A stretch of DNA of 8,465 nucleotides, taken from positions 1-8,465 of the forward strand of contig CABUGI010000081.1 of NCBI GenBank assembly GCA_902491055.1, in the 5' to 3' direction. Within the stretch, counting starts at the first letter, position 1, and each line of letters starts with the position of its first letter. The stretch comes from an uncultured Collinsella sp. (GTDB taxonomy: Bacteria; Actinomycetota; Coriobacteriia; Coriobacteriales; Coriobacteriaceae). The notes under the pieces were generated by a model, which searched no databases, had not been told where the DNA came from, and saw only the letters and a program-made list of their open reading frames with translations. Shown here piece after piece: positions 1 to 5,715 of this stretch. The translations under genes and the position numbers were made by a program.

Positions 1-6
1 GAGTTC

Positions 7-44
7 CGCACGAGCCGGAGAGCACTTAATGTGCTCTCCGTGCG
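7..44. other. Strong bulged hairpin downstream of pnp, no T tract
   Basis: Positions 17-25 and 31-39 are perfect inverted repeats (9 bp) around a 5-nt loop. An outer 5-bp stem, 7-11 with 40-44, is separated from the inner one by a 5-nt bulge on one side (12-16). Neither strand has a T run after the stem, so it is not a standard intrinsic terminator. It lies about 50 nt beyond the pnp terminator. It could be a second 3'-end or processing structure, part of the neighbouring gene's leader, or a dispersed repeat. I see no coding sequence or tRNA in 1-96. The fold is certain as a sequence pattern; its role is unknown. Confidence 0.5.
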
Positions 45-88
45 AGCAGGACTGTAGAGCAGGAAACTTTACCCGCGGACCCGCCGGG

Positions 89-125
89 AATAGCAAAAGG
101 GCGACCCCTGTCCGGAGTCGCCCTT
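89..125 (-). terminator. Intrinsic terminator of pnp
   Basis: Read on the minus strand, 125-117 and 105-97 form a perfect 9-bp stem (AAGGGCGAC with GTCGCCCTT). The loop is 11 nt. The stem is followed by TTGCTATT, so together with the last two stem bases the run is TTTT and then an interrupted T-rich tail. It starts about 24 nt after the pnp stop codon. The strong GC stem and short U tract fit a Rho-independent terminator closing the rpsO-pnp unit. The tail is not perfect, so some readthrough is possible. Confidence 0.8.
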
Positions 126-148
126 GTTGAGCTGCTTATGTTTAGCTG

Positions 149-2395
149 TTACTCGGCGTCGTGGTGACGGCGGGGCTTGCGGCCTCCGTTGTCGCCGGGA
201 CGACGCGGCCGGTCGCCGCGCTCGGAGCGCTCGCGACGCGGACGCTCACGGCGCTGAAAGTGCTCGCCGTCGCCCTCAGAGGCACCCTCGACACGAGCCG
301 GGGCCTCGGGCTTATCCAGACGATCGAGCGAAATCTTGCCGCGATCGTCGACCTCGATGACGACGACCTTGACCTCGTCGCCCACATTGAGGACGTCCTC
401 GACCTTCTCCACGCGGCCCTTGGCAACGCGGGAAATGTGCAGCAGGCCGTCCTTACCGGGCAGCAGGTTAACGAAGGCGCCGAAGGGCTGGATGGAGACC
501 ACACGACCGGTGTACTCCTCGCCCGGCTCGGGAACCTTGATGATGAGCTTGATACGCTCGACGGCCTGGTCGACGGACTCGCCGGTGCCGCCGACAAAGA
601 CGGTACCGTCCTCCTGGATGTCGACCGAGGCGCCGGTCTCGTCCTGGATACCGCGGATGACCTTACCGCCGGAACCGATGACGTCGCGGATCTTGTCGGT
701 CGGAACCTGGATGGAAACGATGCGCGGAGCGGTGCTGCGCGTGGTGTGGCGCGGCTCGGGGATCACATCGAGCATCTTCTGCAGGATGAAGGCGCGACCC
801 TCCTTGGCCTGCTGCAGGGCGCGGGCCAGGATGTCGAAGGTGAGGCCGGTGGCCTTGTTGTCCATCTGCAGGGCGGTGATACCCTCGGTGGTGCCAGTGA
901 CCTTAAAGTCCATGTCGCCCAGGAAGTCCTCGAGACCCTGGATGTCGGACAGGACCACGGTCTTGCCCTCCTCCTGGATCAGGCCCATGGCGATACCGGA
1001 GACCGGGCGCTTAATGGGCACGCCGCCGTCCATAAGGGCGAGCGTGGAGCCGCAGGTCGAAGCCATCGAAGAGGAGCCGTTGGACTCCATGACCTCGGAG
1101 ACGACGCGGATGGCGTAGGGGAACTCGTTCTCGTCGGGAAGCACCGGAAGCAGAGCGCGCTCGGCCAGATTGCCATGGCCGATCTCGCGGCGCTTGGGGC
1201 TGCCCATGCGGCCGGTCTCGCCGGTGCAGAAAGGCGGGAAGTTGTAGTGGTGCATGTAGCGCTTGCCCTCGGTGGGCTCGATGGTGTCCAAGCGCTGGCC
1301 CTCGTTGAGCATACCGAGCGACAGGACGGAAAGCACCTGGGTCTGGCCACGCTGGAACAGACCAGAGCCGTGAACGAGCGGCAGGTAGTTGTCCTTCACC
1401 ATGATGGGACGGATCTCGTCGGCAGCACGGCCGTCGACGCGCTCGCCGGTCTCGACGACCATGGTGCGCATGGCCTTCTTCTCGAGCTTCTTGAGCGCCA
1501 CGGGGATCTCGCGCTCCCAAGCGGCCTGCTCCTCCTCGGTGAACTCGGCGCGGATGGACTCCTTCAGAGCCTCGACCTTACCGATACGGGAGAGCTTGTC
1601 GGCGTCGCGAAGGGCGGCAGCCATCTCGTCGTAGTGGGCGAAGATGCGCTCCTGGACCTCCTCGACGGGCTGGTCGAGCGGGTACTCCTTCTTGACGATG
1701 GGGCCGTTAACCTGCTCCCACTCGGCGACGAACTCGTCCTGAGCCTGGCAGAAAGCAGCAAGGGCCTCCTGGCCAAACTTCATAGCGGCGAGCATGTCGT
1801 CCTCGGAGATCTCCTCGGCGCCGGCCTCGACCATCGAGATGAAGTCGGCGGATCCGCCCAGCTCCAGGTCCAGATCGGAGTTCTCGCGCTCCTCGTAGGT
1901 GGGGTTGACGATAAACTCGCCGGTCTCCACGTTACGGCCGATGCGCACGCAGGCAAGCGGGCCCTCGAAGGGCACGCCGCCGAGCGTCATGGCCAGGGAG
2001 GCACCCATGACGTTGATGACGTCGAAGGGGTTGACCTGGTCGGCGACGAGCGAGGTAGCGACAATGTGTACCTCGTTGCGGAAGCCGTCCGGGAAGCTCG
2101 GGCGAATCGGACGGTCGATCATGCGCGCGGTGAGCGTGGCCTTCTCGCTGGGACGGCCCTCACGCTTGAGGTAGCCACCCGGGATGCGGCCGGCTGCGTA
2201 CATCTTCTCGTTGAAGTCGACGGTCAGCGGGAAGAAGTCGTAGTTCTTGCGCTCCTTGGAGACGACCACGGTGTCGAGCATCGTGGTGTCGCCCTGCTTG
2301 ACCAGGCAGGCGCCGGTGGCCTGCTTGGCAAGCTCGCCCGACTCAAAGGTGTAGGTCTTGCCGTACAGCTCAAAGGTCTTGGATACGAGTGTCAT
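149..2395 (-). CDS. pnp: Polyribonucleotide nucleotidyltransferase (PNPase)
   Basis: A phosphorolytic 3'-5' exoribonuclease that degrades mRNA to nucleoside diphosphates and can add tails in reverse; it works as a trimer in the cytoplasm. The 748-residue product has the full family layout: first RNase PH domain (about 12-145, with the YLKREGRPSEK loop near 75-85), an all-alpha linker (about 200-310), second RNase PH domain (about 320-555), KH domain (about 557-618, GSGG at 574-577) and S1 domain (about 625-692, PFGAFV). By alignment from memory, Asp490 and Asp496 in LEDFLGDMDFK match the metal-binding aspartates of the E. coli enzyme (486 and 492). Residues 713-748 form an Arg-rich disordered tail. 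The ATG at 2395 has AAGGAG four nt upstream and begins at the expected MTLVSKTFEL. An in-frame TTG at 2500 would add 35 residues encoded by the leader hairpins and is rejected. It lies downstream of rpsO, the classic rpsO-pnp pair. Confidence 0.98.
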   Translation of the reverse strand: MTLVSKTFELYGKTYTFESGELAKQATGACLVKQGDTTMLDTVVVSKERKNYDFFPLTVDFNEKMYAAGRIPGGYLKREGRPSEKATLTARMIDRPIRPSFPDGFRNEVHIVATSLVADQVNPFDVINVMGASLAMTLGGVPFEGPLACVRIGRNVETGEFIVNPTYEERENSDLDLELGGSADFISMVEAGAEEISEDDMLAAMKFGQEALAAFCQAQDEFVAEWEQVNGPIVKKEYPLDQPVEEVQERIFAHYDEMAAALRDADKLSRIGKVEALKESIRAEFTEEEQAAWEREIPVALKKLEKKAMRTMVVETGERVDGRAADEIRPIMVKDNYLPLVHGSGLFQRGQTQVLSVLSLGMLNEGQRLDTIEPTEGKRYMHHYNFPPFCTGETGRMGSPKRREIGHGNLAERALLPVLPDENEFPYAIRVVSEVMESNGSSSMASTCGSTLALMDGGVPIKRPVSGIAMGLIQEEGKTVVLSDIQGLEDFLGDMDFKVTGTTEGITALQMDNKATGLTFDILARALQQAKEGRAFILQKMLDVIPEPRHTTRSTAPRIVSIQVPTDKIRDVIGSGGKVIRGIQDETGASVDIQEDGTVFVGGTGESVDQAVERIKLIIKVPEPGEEYTGRVVSIQPFGAFVNLLPGKDGLLHISRVAKGRVEKVEDVLNVGDEVKVVVIEVDDRGKISLDRLDKPEAPARVEGASEGDGEHFQRRERPRRERSERGDRPRRPGDNGGRKPRRHHDAE

Positions 2396-2496
2396 TGTTC
2401 TCCTTAACCCCGCAGACCCCTTGTCTGCGGGCTTCTCATGTGACGCGGGCCCCCTGCCCCCGCCACGCTTCAGAGCGTGATTGTTCGCGCCCTTAC
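2396..2496 (-). promoter_or_regulatory. Structured 5' leader of pnp with three stem-loops
   Basis: Between the rpsO terminator and the pnp start, the minus strand carries three inverted repeats. Positions 2479-2474/2469-2464 form 6 bp with a 4-nt loop. Positions 2463-2459/2449-2445 form 5 bp across two G5 runs. Positions 2431-2423/2417-2409 form a perfect 9-bp stem with a 5-nt loop, only 3 nt before the AAGGAG ribosome binding site (2405-2400). Established knowledge: pnp is autoregulated through RNase III cleavage of a leader stem in E. coli, and the rpsO-pnp intergenic hairpin is an RNase III site in Streptomyces. I infer a similar role here. I could not find a convincing -35/-10 pair, so pnp may depend on readthrough from rpsO. 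Confidence 0.5.
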
Positions 2497-2530
2497 ACAA
2501 AAAGAGCGCCCCGCTGCGCAGGACGCTCTT
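2496..2530 (-). terminator. Intrinsic terminator (attenuator) between rpsO and pnp
   Basis: On the minus strand, AAGAGCG (2530-2524) pairs with CGCTCTT (2508-2502). The stem is extended inward by a G-U and two G-C pairs, and a run of five T (2503-2499) then GTG follows. It starts about 14 nt after the rpsO stop codon. This is a good Rho-independent terminator. Because no clear promoter lies between it and pnp, it is probably leaky and sets the rpsO:pnp ratio, which is inference. Confidence 0.82.
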
Positions 2531-2544
2531 AGCATGTACAAATC

Positions 2545-2823
2545 CTACTGGATGTTGTCGCGGATGCCCAGAGCCTTGATGAGCTCACGGTACTCGACGA
2601 TGTCGTTCTTCTTGATGTAGGAGAGAAGACGACGACGACGGCCGACGAGCATGAGCAGGCCACGACGGGTGTGGAAGTCCTTCTGGTGGGACTTCATGTG
2701 CTCGGTCAGCTCCTTGATGCGCTCGGACAGGATGGCGACCTGAACCTTGGGGTTGCCGGTGTCGACCGGGGTGTTACCGAACTGGGCAGTCAGCTCCGCC
2801 TTGCGCTCTTTGGAAACAGTCAT
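2545..2823 (-). CDS. rpsO: 30S ribosomal protein S15
   Basis: A primary-binding protein of the 30S subunit that binds the central domain (h20-h22 junction) of 16S rRNA and also helps form an intersubunit bridge. The 92-residue product is close to the usual 89 and begins MTVSKERKAEL. It contains the family core DTGNPKVQVAILSERI and HMKSHQKDFHTRRGLL, then the basic VGRRRRLLSYIKK stretch and the helical C terminus ending GIRDNIQ. The start is the ATG at 2823, preceded by AAAGGTG. A TTG 96 nt further upstream would add an unrelated N terminus encoded by the leader and is rejected. It is separated from recO by 138 nt, so it probably begins a separate transcription unit with pnp, and ends at an intrinsic terminator. 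S15 is autoregulated in many bacteria; the structured leader described separately fits that. Confidence 0.98.
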   Translation of the reverse strand: MTVSKERKAELTAQFGNTPVDTGNPKVQVAILSERIKELTEHMKSHQKDFHTRRGLLMLVGRRRRLLSYIKKNDIVEYRELIKALGIRDNIQ

Positions 2824-2922
2824 TGTTTCACCTTTCGTTTTGCGTCGCCCACGGGCGACTCGATTCGCCTCGGACTGGGAAGCCGCCGGTGGAGCGAACA
2901 ACCAAGGTCGAGGTACCAACAG
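2824..2922 (-). promoter_or_regulatory. Candidate S15-responsive rpsO leader with alternative hairpins
   Basis: The minus strand upstream of rpsO has a perfect 7-bp inverted repeat (2859-2853 with 2850-2844) ending about 8 nt before the AAAGGTG ribosome binding site. Its 5' arm overlaps a competing 5-bp stem formed by 2869-2865 with 2858-2854, so both cannot form together. A further 5-bp helix, 2912-2908 with 2863-2859, could close a multi-branch structure and excludes the same hairpin at base 2859. Known: S15 represses its own mRNA in several phyla through unrelated leader structures. That this leader is such a site is my inference from structure and location only; no covariation was available. 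Confidence 0.4.
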
Positions 2923-2928
2923 GTCGGT

Positions 2929-2937
2929 ATGTTACCA
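2929..2937 (-). promoter_or_regulatory. Possible extended -10 promoter of rpsO-pnp
   Basis: The minus strand reads TGGTAACAT here: a TG-N extended -10 followed by TAACAT (4 of 6 match to TATAAT). It lies about 25 nt after the recO stop codon and about 106 nt before the rpsO start, which would give a leader of roughly 100 nt. No recognisable TTGACA-like -35 lies 16-18 nt upstream. The call therefore rests on the extended -10 and on the gap being the only large one in the gene block. Confidence 0.3.
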
Positions 2938-2961
2938 CAAGCAGCCCGCGCCTGCGCATCA

Positions 2962-3711
2962 TCACCGACCCAACATGAATTCCATCGCGCGGAGGCGCTG
3001 ATCGGTGTGCGTCGCAGCCCAAACATGCGAAAGCCCGAGCAGGAATGCCGCCGTATGCGGGTCGATTCGCTCGGCCATGAGCGCATCGAAGGTCATGGAC
3101 ATGAGGGCGCGCAGCCATGCGGTCTCACCGGTCGACACCAGTTCGGCACCTGGAACGCTCGACGCGCACGACCCGCACATGAGACCGCCCGCCTGGGCTG
3201 AAAAATACGACAGCATGGGGTCTCCGCACAGCACACAGGCCGAAAAATCGGGACGATAGCCAACGTGCGATAGCAGCTTAAAGACATATGCCGCCACAAG
3301 TAGGTCCATATGTGCCGCGTCGAGCCCGCTGCCGACAAGCGTGAGCGCCCGCTGCGTGATAGCAAAGGTAAACGGGTCCTCGGCGTCCTCGAACGAGCAC
3401 ACGCGCGCGACCTCGGCGATCGCGCTTGCGGCGCATGTCGTCTCGTAATCGGGCGCAACGCCGAGCGGCGCCTCCATAAGCTCGGCCTGGGAAACCACGT
3501 CGAGCGACCGTCCATGCGCAAGCAGCATATCGACGGTACAGAACAGCTCGCAGCGCGCAGCCAGGCGTCCACCGGGTTTGCGGGCGCCCTTTGCCACGGC
3601 ACGAACCTGCCGACCCCGCTCGTCAAGCATCGTCAGGATCAAGTCCGTCTCTTTGAGCTTCGTCTTGTCGAGGACGAGTACCTTCGTGCGATATGTCCGG
3701 GAGCCTGCCAT
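2962..3711 (-). CDS. recO: DNA repair protein RecO
   Basis: A mediator of RecF-pathway recombination: it binds single-stranded DNA, anneals strands and, with RecR, helps load RecA onto SSB-coated DNA. The 249-residue product has the typical length and order. An N-terminal OB fold covers about residues 1-80, starting YRTKVLVLDKTKLKETDLIL, with the basic KGARKPGGRL segment at 41-50. A helical C-terminal part follows, with a four-cysteine zinc site, CVLC at 159-162 and CGSC at 179-182. The gene follows era after 15 nt, the usual era-recO pairing. The start is the ATG at 3711. It lacks a well-placed Shine-Dalgarno: the only candidate is AAGGG formed by the era stop codon and next bases, 12 nt away across a GC-only spacer. 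Translational coupling to era is therefore likely. No good alternative start lies nearby. Confidence 0.95.
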   Translation of the reverse strand: MAGSRTYRTKVLVLDKTKLKETDLILTMLDERGRQVRAVAKGARKPGGRLAARCELFCTVDMLLAHGRSLDVVSQAELMEAPLGVAPDYETTCAASAIAEVARVCSFEDAEDPFTFAITQRALTLVGSGLDAAHMDLLVAAYVFKLLSHVGYRPDFSACVLCGDPMLSYFSAQAGGLMCGSCASSVPGAELVSTGETAWLRALMSMTFDALMAERIDPHTAAFLLGLSHVWAATHTDQRLRAMEFMLGR

Positions 3712-3726
3712 GCGCGCCGCGCGCCC

Positions 3727-4794
3727 TTAGTCCTCGGCGTTGTAGCCAAAGCGGCGAATCTGGGCCTCGTCGTCACGCCAGCCGGCCTTGACCTTCACGT
3801 CCAGCTCCAAAAAGACCTGCGTGCCAAAGATACGCTCAAGATCGCGACGGGCGTCGATACCGATATGCTTGATCATCTCGCCGCCCTTGCCGATGATGAT
3901 GCCCTTTTGGCCCTCGCGCTCGACGTAAATGGTGGCGTGCACGCGCAGTACCTTCTTGGTCTGCTCGAGTGCATCGCAGATCACGCCAACGGAGTGCGGG
4001 ATCTCATCACGGGTGCGGCGCAAGACCTTCTCGCGCACAAACTCGGCAACGAGCGTTTCGTCGGAAGCGTCGGTACCCATATCCTCGGGGAACCAACGCG
4101 GACCCTCGGGCAAAAAGTGCGCAACGGTCTCGATAAAGGCATCGACGTTGAAGTTCTTGACCGACGACGTCACGATCTCGTCGTCATATTCCATGAGCTC
4201 GTGGGCTGCCTTGAGCTGCTCCATGACCTGTGCGGGGTCGGCCTCATCGGCCTTAGTGAGCACCAGGACCTTCTTGCAACGGGCGCATCTGACGCGCTCG
4301 GCAACCCAGGCGTCTCCCCTGCCGATCGGTTTGGTGGCATCAATCAAAAACGCGACGACATCAACATCGTTCAGCTCGAACAGCGCGCTCTTGTTGAGCT
4401 CGGATCCCAGGCCGTCCTTGGGCTTATGAATACCCGGGGTATCGACAAAGACCAGCTGGTAGCCGGGACGGTTGACGACGGCGCGCATGCGGCGGCGGGT
4501 CGTCTGGGCCACCGGCGAAGTGATGGCGACCTTCTTGCCATAGCAGGCGTTGAGCAGCGTAGACTTGCCGGCGTTGGGACGACCGACCAGGGCCACAAAG
4601 CCGCTGCGGAAACCGGGCTCCACGTCGCCAAAGCCCGCGAGGTTGTCGTCCTCGTCGCACAGGGCGTCGAGCTCCTCATCGCTCATGCCCTCAAACGGGT
4701 CGAACTCCTCGACTTCCTCGAGCTCCTCGGTATCCACCGCGTCCAGGGACTCGTCGTCCAAAATCTCATCGGCAGACTGCATATTGTCGGACAT
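3727..4794 (-). CDS. era: GTPase Era with an acidic N-terminal extension
   Basis: An essential Ras-like GTPase that binds the 3' end of 16S rRNA and acts in 30S subunit maturation. The 355-residue product is about 55-60 residues longer than typical Era. Residues 1-62 are a Glu/Asp-rich, probably disordered extension. The G domain follows: G1 GRPNAGKS (71-78), switch region ITSPVAQTTRRR (91-102), G3 DTPG (118-121), G4 TKAD (180-183, instead of canonical NKxD) and G5 around SSVK (210-213). The KH domain has the RNA-binding loop GIIIGKGGEM (298-307). The start is the ATG at 4794, with AAAGGG about 7 nt upstream. Internal Met5 and Met37 are possible but lack comparable ribosome binding sites. It sits 12 nt after dgkA and 15 nt before recO; YbeY, also in 16S maturation, is encoded just upstream. 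Confidence 0.97.
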   Translation of the reverse strand: MSDNMQSADEILDDESLDAVDTEELEEVEEFDPFEGMSDEELDALCDEDDNLAGFGDVEPGFRSGFVALVGRPNAGKSTLLNACYGKKVAITSPVAQTTRRRMRAVVNRPGYQLVFVDTPGIHKPKDGLGSELNKSALFELNDVDVVAFLIDATKPIGRGDAWVAERVRCARCKKVLVLTKADEADPAQVMEQLKAAHELMEYDDEIVTSSVKNFNVDAFIETVAHFLPEGPRWFPEDMGTDASDETLVAEFVREKVLRRTRDEIPHSVGVICDALEQTKKVLRVHATIYVEREGQKGIIIGKGGEMIKHIGIDARRDLERIFGTQVFLELDVKVKAGWRDDEAQIRRFGYNAED

Positions 4795-4806
4795 GGGAAT
4801 CCCTTT

Positions 4807-5184
4807 CTAAATAAAGCCGAGCGCGTGGGCAAATACCAGCACGCCCACAATCGCGGCAGTGATGGAAAGAACGTATACAGAGGCGGCGGCGATGTCCTTC
4901 GCACGCTTGGCCAGCGGATGGAGCTCCTGGGTCGCCAGGTCGACGATGGCCTCCATAGCGGTGTTGCACAGCTCGCCGTGAATCACCAAGCCACAACAGA
5001 TGATAATCGTGGCCCACTCGGCAATGTCGAGGCCCACGATACAGCCGGCAATGACGGTGCACACGCCCGCAACGAGCATGACCTTAATGTTGCGCTCGGT
5101 CTTGACGGCGGTGACGAAGCCCTCCATGGCGTAGGAAAACGACTTAAAGAAGGACGGATGGTCCTTGTTCGATCCGGGAATCAT
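4807..5184 (-). CDS. dgkA: Diacylglycerol/undecaprenol kinase (DgkA family)
   Basis: A small integral-membrane kinase that phosphorylates a lipid alcohol with ATP. Gram-positive-type members mostly act on undecaprenol, feeding the carrier used for cell-wall synthesis. The 125-residue product has the family size and signature GELCNTAMEAIVDL (70-83), then HPLAKRAKDIAAASV (89-103). Glu71, Asn74 and Glu78 correspond by motif to the catalytic and metal-binding residues Glu69, Asn72 and Glu76 of E. coli DgkA. Hydrophobic segments at about 34-52, 55-69 and 101-122 fit three membrane helices, with an amphipathic N terminus. The ATG at 5184 is preceded by TAGGAG six nt away; this site contains the ybeY stop codon, suggesting coupled translation. 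Substrate choice (diacylglycerol or undecaprenol) cannot be read from the sequence; undecaprenol is more likely given the context. Confidence 0.93.
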   Translation of the reverse strand: MIPGSNKDHPSFFKSFSYAMEGFVTAVKTERNIKVMLVAGVCTVIAGCIVGLDIAEWATIIICCGLVIHGELCNTAMEAIVDLATQELHPLAKRAKDIAAASVYVLSITAAIVGVLVFAHALGFI

Positions 5185-5193
5185 AGACGGCTC

Positions 5194-5703
5194 CTAGTCG
5201 TGGGCGTGGTTGGTGATGGGGCCGACGTGGACTAGCTTAGGGTCCTCGCCGCGCTCGAGCGACAGATCGCGCAGGATGGCGTCCTCGCGGGCCTCCATGA
5301 CCTCGGCCTCGTCGTCCTCGATGTGGTCATAGCCCAGCAGGTGCAGCATTCCGTGTACGAGCATCAGACGGCACTCGTCAGCGGGGCTATTGCCAAAACC
5401 GGGGGCCTGACGGGCAATAACCTGCGGGGCCAAGATAATATCGCCGAGCTCGAGCGTCTCATCGGCGGGAATGTCATCGTCAAAGGTCGAATCGCACTCA
5501 AACGAGAGCACATCGGTGGTGCGGTCGATACCGCGCCACTCGTGGTTGAGCTCGTGCATCTCGTCCTCGTCGACATACGAAAGGGAAATCTCGACTTCAC
5601 GCTCAACGCCCTCGGCGGCAAGCACAACCTCGCAGATGTGCTCCACCTCCTGCGCGTCGAGCAGCGTATCGAGCTCGGCATCGTTGCTGATCAATACACT
5701 CAA
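5194..5703 (-). CDS. ybeY: Endoribonuclease YbeY (rRNA maturation factor)
   Basis: A zinc-dependent single-strand endoribonuclease needed for 16S rRNA 3'-end maturation and 70S quality control. The 169-residue product has the diagnostic zinc motif HGMLHLLGYDH, giving His117, His121 and His127 as ligands, and the family segment DRTTDVLSFE (60-69) before it. The start is a TTG at 5703 whose last two bases lie in the phoH stop codon (TTGA). It is preceded by AAAGGAG at a 5-nt spacing, far better than any other start. The 4-nt overlap points to translational coupling with phoH. The phoH-ybeY pair is conserved (ybeZ-ybeY in E. coli), and the two proteins are known partners. The C-terminal ~20 residues after the core (LERGEDPKLVHVGPITNHAHD region) are a short variable tail. 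Confidence 0.96.
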   Translation of the reverse strand: MSVLISNDAELDTLLDAQEVEHICEVVLAAEGVEREVEISLSYVDEDEMHELNHEWRGIDRTTDVLSFECDSTFDDDIPADETLELGDIILAPQVIARQAPGFGNSPADECRLMLVHGMLHLLGYDHIEDDEAEVMEAREDAILRDLSLERGEDPKLVHVGPITNHAHD

Positions 5704-5715
5704 CGGGACTCCTTT
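5700..5715 (-). promoter_or_regulatory. Ribosome binding site and TTGA stop/start junction, phoH-ybeY
   Basis: The minus strand has AAAGGAG (5715-5709), a 5-nt spacer, then TTGA. TTG starts ybeY and TGA (5702-5700) ends phoH. The site lies within the last codons of phoH. The strength and spacing of the Shine-Dalgarno decide the TTG start; a second in-frame TTG three codons later is too far from it. Confidence 0.8.

Noticed and set aside
1..148. tRNA or small protein gene left of pnp
   Set aside because: No cloverleaf arms, T-loop GTTCGA-like sequence or CCA end could be placed around the hairpin, and the only short open frame on the plus strand begins inside the pnp terminator and runs antisense to pnp.
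161..2407. 748-codon open frame on the plus strand opposite pnp
   Set aside because: It is in exact codon register with pnp, so its stops would need TTA, CTA or TCA codons in pnp, which this GC-rich genome avoids. The translation is a low-complexity Leu/Ala/Asp/Gly/His mix with no recognisable domain, while the minus strand encodes a complete PNPase.
2445..2463. G-quadruplex in the pnp leader from two G5 runs
   Set aside because: Only two long G runs are close together and they can pair with the adjacent CCCGC, so a local stem is the simpler reading.
2396..2500. PNPase N-terminal extension from a TTG at 2500
   Set aside because: The added 35 residues are encoded by leader hairpins and begin in the tail of the rpsO terminator. 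The ATG at 2395 has AAGGAG and matches the usual PNPase N terminus.
2824..2919. S15 N-terminal extension from a TTG at 2919
   Set aside because: S15 is about 89 residues and starts at MTVSKERK-like sequence. The ATG at 2823 has a good ribosome binding site, and the extension is encoded by the structured leader.
3310..5235. 641-codon open frame on the plus strand spanning recO, era, dgkA and the end of ybeY
   Set aside because: Same register effect: the four minus-strand genes share one frame because their gaps are multiples of three, so the antisense frame stays open through all of them. It has no family resemblance.
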